A DNA stretch of 64,000 nucleotides from Tritrichomonas musculus (lineage: Eukaryota > Parabasalia > Tritrichomonadida > Tritrichomonadidae): NCBI GenBank assembly GCA_039105265.1, contig JAPFFF010000023.1, positions 310,001-374,000 of the forward strand, written 5' to 3'. Both the position numbers and the translations under genes were made by a program. This document shows, piece after piece, positions 61,841 through 64,000 of the stretch (positions are counted from its first letter, which is position 1; every line of letters starts with the position of its first letter). The notes under the pieces were generated by a model. It was not told where the DNA came from, did no database searches, and was given only the letters and a program-made list of their open reading frames with translations.

Positions 61841-63496
61841 TCATCTTTTGTAAGGTTTCTTTTTGTCTCTAGAATTTCTACCAAAATCTCGTGGATATTT
61901 ATATTCATTATTCTTTTCATTATGATTCTTATTAGAACGATTATTGTTATCTTGATTACGGTCAGTTTTACGTTTATCAGAATGTTTATCGTTTTGACGT
62001 CTATTTTTCTGATTAGAATGAGGTTGTTGATGATTTTTATTATCTTGATTGGCTCGGTTTTTATTGTCGCTATTCTTTTGATTGAATTTTTTATTATTTT
62101 TCATATTCCTTGAATTCAAAAATTCGAGATTTCTTAATTTTCTTTCTTCATTTTTCTTAGATATTTTATCTTTTTCTTTCTTCAGATTTGGTGTAGATTT
62201 TGATCGAAGAAGTTGATCTCGTGTTGCCATTTTTGCATTATATTCTCGAGCAGGTAATCTCCATAAAGCTGCAAATTCTTTAAATTCTTTTCTCCTTTCT
62301 GTAATAACGCTGATTCCATCCAAAATTCTGCTTAGAATTGTTGGACCATTGATTTCAATAACATCACTATCATCAGTATCGATTGAATCTGTGTTTAATA
62401 TTTGAACTGAATCACTATTAGAAGTATCATCTGAATTACTATTTAAGTCTACATCTGAATCACCATCTGATTGTACTTCTGGCGTATTATCAGAATCATC
62501 ATTTGATAAAGCAGCTTTTTTGGAAAAAAAGTTAGGCGTATTTGATTTTGGTGATGTTTGTTTATTTTGTTGTGTGCTAAAAAGTCTAATAATATTTAAT
62601 GCTTTTCGACAATTTTCAACAAGGGTCAAAGATTGTTTCGACCTTATTCCATAAAAGTTTTCAGGATATTGCGGATCTTGGCAAATGATTGAATGTGGCC
62701 ATCTTTCTTCAAATTCAATTTGAAATTTTGAAAAAAAATGACCACCACTGTTTGTCGATATTCCAGTAAGGAAAAGATTCATTTTACTAGCTAAAAATTC
62801 AAAAACGGCGATTAAAAGGTCGCCTTCTGTTTTAATATCTGGATTCTGTTGAATTACAAATATAATAATTAACATCATATGATTTGAACCAAATCCGCCT
62901 TTTGCTGGATCGTGAATATCATTGATAAATGTAAATACCTTCATAAATAAGAGGATTGAGCGTAAAAGAGGATAGATTGAAAAATAATTGAGAACTCTTG
63001 GAATATTTAAAGCGCCATTAATTTGTCCCACACTAATATCAATATGCATATCAAATTGACGGTCAACAATTTTTGCAATTGGGACTTTTGCATGTTTTAA
63101 AACAATTGCATTATTAATTAATCTTGAATGCCATAATTGATTTACAATTTTGTATAAGCAATCAGAGATATTAACATCATCTGAAAGACCTAATACAATT
63201 AAATCAATATCACTACTCGGAATATAACATTTTGTAAAAGATGATCCTTGGCCAACAACTGTAACAGAATATTTTTTATTTTTATAGCCTTTTTTATTAA
63301 AAGTTTCAACATTAGAGCTATTAAAAAGATATTCAATATATTTTGTGTATTTCATAATTGTGAAATAACGAATTTGCGCTTCGTCAGGTGTTGGCTCAAT
63401 CCATTTAACAAAATCTTTGATTTCTTGTGTAAGTTGTTCATTTTGAGGCAAGTTCGAATAGTTAGTTTTTCCCCAAGGGCCGCCAAAAGCTTGCAT
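61841..63496 (-). CDS. Trf4/5-type non-canonical poly(A) polymerase
   Basis: 551 codons. It starts PWGKTNYSNLP and then has the DNA polymerase beta-like nucleotidyltransferase core: GQGSSFTKCYIPSSDIDLIV with Asp96 and Asp98, and the third carboxylate Asp153 in DMHIDISV. The PAP-associated helical region follows (LRSILLFMKVFTF; GFGSNHMMLIIIFVIQQNP). This is the signature of Trf4/Trf5/PAPD5, which adds short A-tails to aberrant nuclear RNAs in the TRAMP complex (family knowledge). Residues about 330-380 are Ser/Asp-rich; the last 110 are Asn/Lys/Arg-rich and basic, likely RNA-binding. All three metal ligands are present. Confidence 0.93.
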   Translation of the reverse strand: MQAFGGPWGKTNYSNLPQNEQLTQEIKDFVKWIEPTPDEAQIRYFTIMKYTKYIEYLFNSSNVETFNKKGYKNKKYSVTVVGQGSSFTKCYIPSSDIDLIVLGLSDDVNISDCLYKIVNQLWHSRLINNAIVLKHAKVPIAKIVDRQFDMHIDISVGQINGALNIPRVLNYFSIYPLLRSILLFMKVFTFINDIHDPAKGGFGSNHMMLIIIFVIQQNPDIKTEGDLLIAVFEFLASKMNLFLTGISTNSGGHFFSKFQIEFEERWPHSIICQDPQYPENFYGIRSKQSLTLVENCRKALNIIRLFSTQQNKQTSPKSNTPNFFSKKAALSNDDSDNTPEVQSDGDSDVDLNSNSDDTSNSDSVQILNTDSIDTDDSDVIEINGPTILSRILDGISVITERRKEFKEFAALWRLPAREYNAKMATRDQLLRSKSTPNLKKEKDKISKKNEERKLRNLEFLNSRNMKNNKKFNQKNSDNKNRANQDNKNHQQPHSNQKNRRQNDKHSDKRKTDRNQDNNNRSNKNHNEKNNEYKYPRDFGRNSRDKKKPYKR

Positions 63497-63918
63497 TTGG
63501 AGATTTTGAAAAAACCGTTTATTTTAATAACTTTTGAGAAAAAAATGGATTATTTTTTGAATTCAATCCAAAACATATTCAATTTTTAAATATTTATTTT
63601 TTCTTTTTATCTTAATAAAAAATGCTATTTTCCGATTAAATAACAAAGTAATTATATTTTATTATAATATACAAAATAAAAAAAATAATTCAATATGGAA
63701 TTTATATAATTTATTGATAATGATATTACAATTAGAAAATAATACTAATTGAACAAAAAATATGAATATGCAAGTCTTCACTGGTTTCAACAATTCACTT
63801 ATTCAGTTAAAAAACTGTGGATAGGTAATGGATTTAGCCTAAATGAATAAGTTTAAATTCTACTATTCAAAAAGTTAGTGAAAATCCAATCAAACAAATA
63901 TAAAATCTTTATGCTTTA
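63497..63918. other. Divergent promoter region, no gene seen
   Basis: This lies between the Trf4/5 gene and a rightward gene at 63919. AT-rich without recognisable repeats. Confidence 0.4.
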
Positions 63919-64000
63919 ATGCAACAAAATGCAGAAAAACAACTTTTGGTTGCATTAAGTAAGTTCAAACTTGCTAGAGATTGGGTTGCTATTAATGGAT
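63919..64000 (+). CDS. Start of a rightward gene, cut by the window edge
   Basis: The first in-frame ATG after a stop at 63901 opens 27 codons, MQQNAEKQLLVALSKFKLAR then DWVAING, with normal protein composition and a helical look. The stretch is GC-richer than its 5' flank. Too short to assign; a Myb-like or HTH start is possible but unproven. Confidence 0.45.
   Translation, partial: MQQNAEKQLLVALSKFKLARDWVAING

Overview
This is AT-rich eukaryotic nuclear DNA. The protein genes are long, compact and uninterrupted by visible introns. Several share a trichomonad-style initiator (TCATTT) 10 to 13 nt before the ATG, and there are many kinases, two of them pseudokinase-Sel1 fusions with expanded in-frame repeats. 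DNA transposons fill the gaps. Together these suggest a parabasalid, most likely a Tritrichomonas-type genome. That assignment is inferred from content; I ran no search.

Layout. 1-332: 5' end of a protein kinase gene running out of the window. 333-6157: gene-free and transposon-rich, with at least five terminal-inverted-repeat (TIR) elements, most flanked by TA, two nested inside others, and one tRNA-like fossil. 6158-9475: a PDI-like thioredoxin-fold gene, a GC-richer stretch with clustered hairpins (possible structured RNA), a small basic protein gene and an intact tRNA-Gly(CCC). 9476-35827: ordinary gene territory. It holds a 2119-aa Uso1/p115-like tether; a RING protein divergent from an RCC1-kinase gene across a 22-bp palindrome; a pseudokinase-Sel1 gene with about 21 14-aa repeats; a broken PP1/PP2A-type phosphatase; a SNF1/CAMK-type kinase; a small protein with a chromo-shadow-like C-terminus; and three unrecognised genes. 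36056-49755: a second transposon-rich block around one MIT-domain kinase gene. 49907-64000: proteasome ATPase Rpt5, a SNARE remnant, a second pseudokinase-Sel1 gene, a WD40 protein, two unrecognised genes, a CK1-family kinase, a Trf4/5-type nucleotidyltransferase and the start of one last gene.

The most striking object is a 6.5-kb Mutator-like (MULE) transposon at 41396-47923. It has a perfect 9-bp target duplication and an uninterrupted 780-codon DDE transposase with a SWIM-type Cys/His motif. Its inverted arms are arrays of GC-rich 120-bp repeats organised into a higher-order repeat of about 766 bp. Each higher-order unit also carries a copy of the transposase upstream region and its first 26 codons, giving three short truncated reading frames besides the full gene. 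The uninterrupted frame, near-identical arms and perfect duplication suggest recent insertion.

The host genes do not form an operon or a single pathway. They are a typical mix of signalling (seven kinase-like genes), trafficking (p115-like, SNARE remnant, MIT-kinase), protein turnover (Rpt5, RING) and RNA surveillance (Trf4/5). Recurrent themes are in-frame minisatellites inside coding sequences, GC-rich patches inside otherwise AT-rich genes, and TA-flanked MITE-like elements in almost every long gap.
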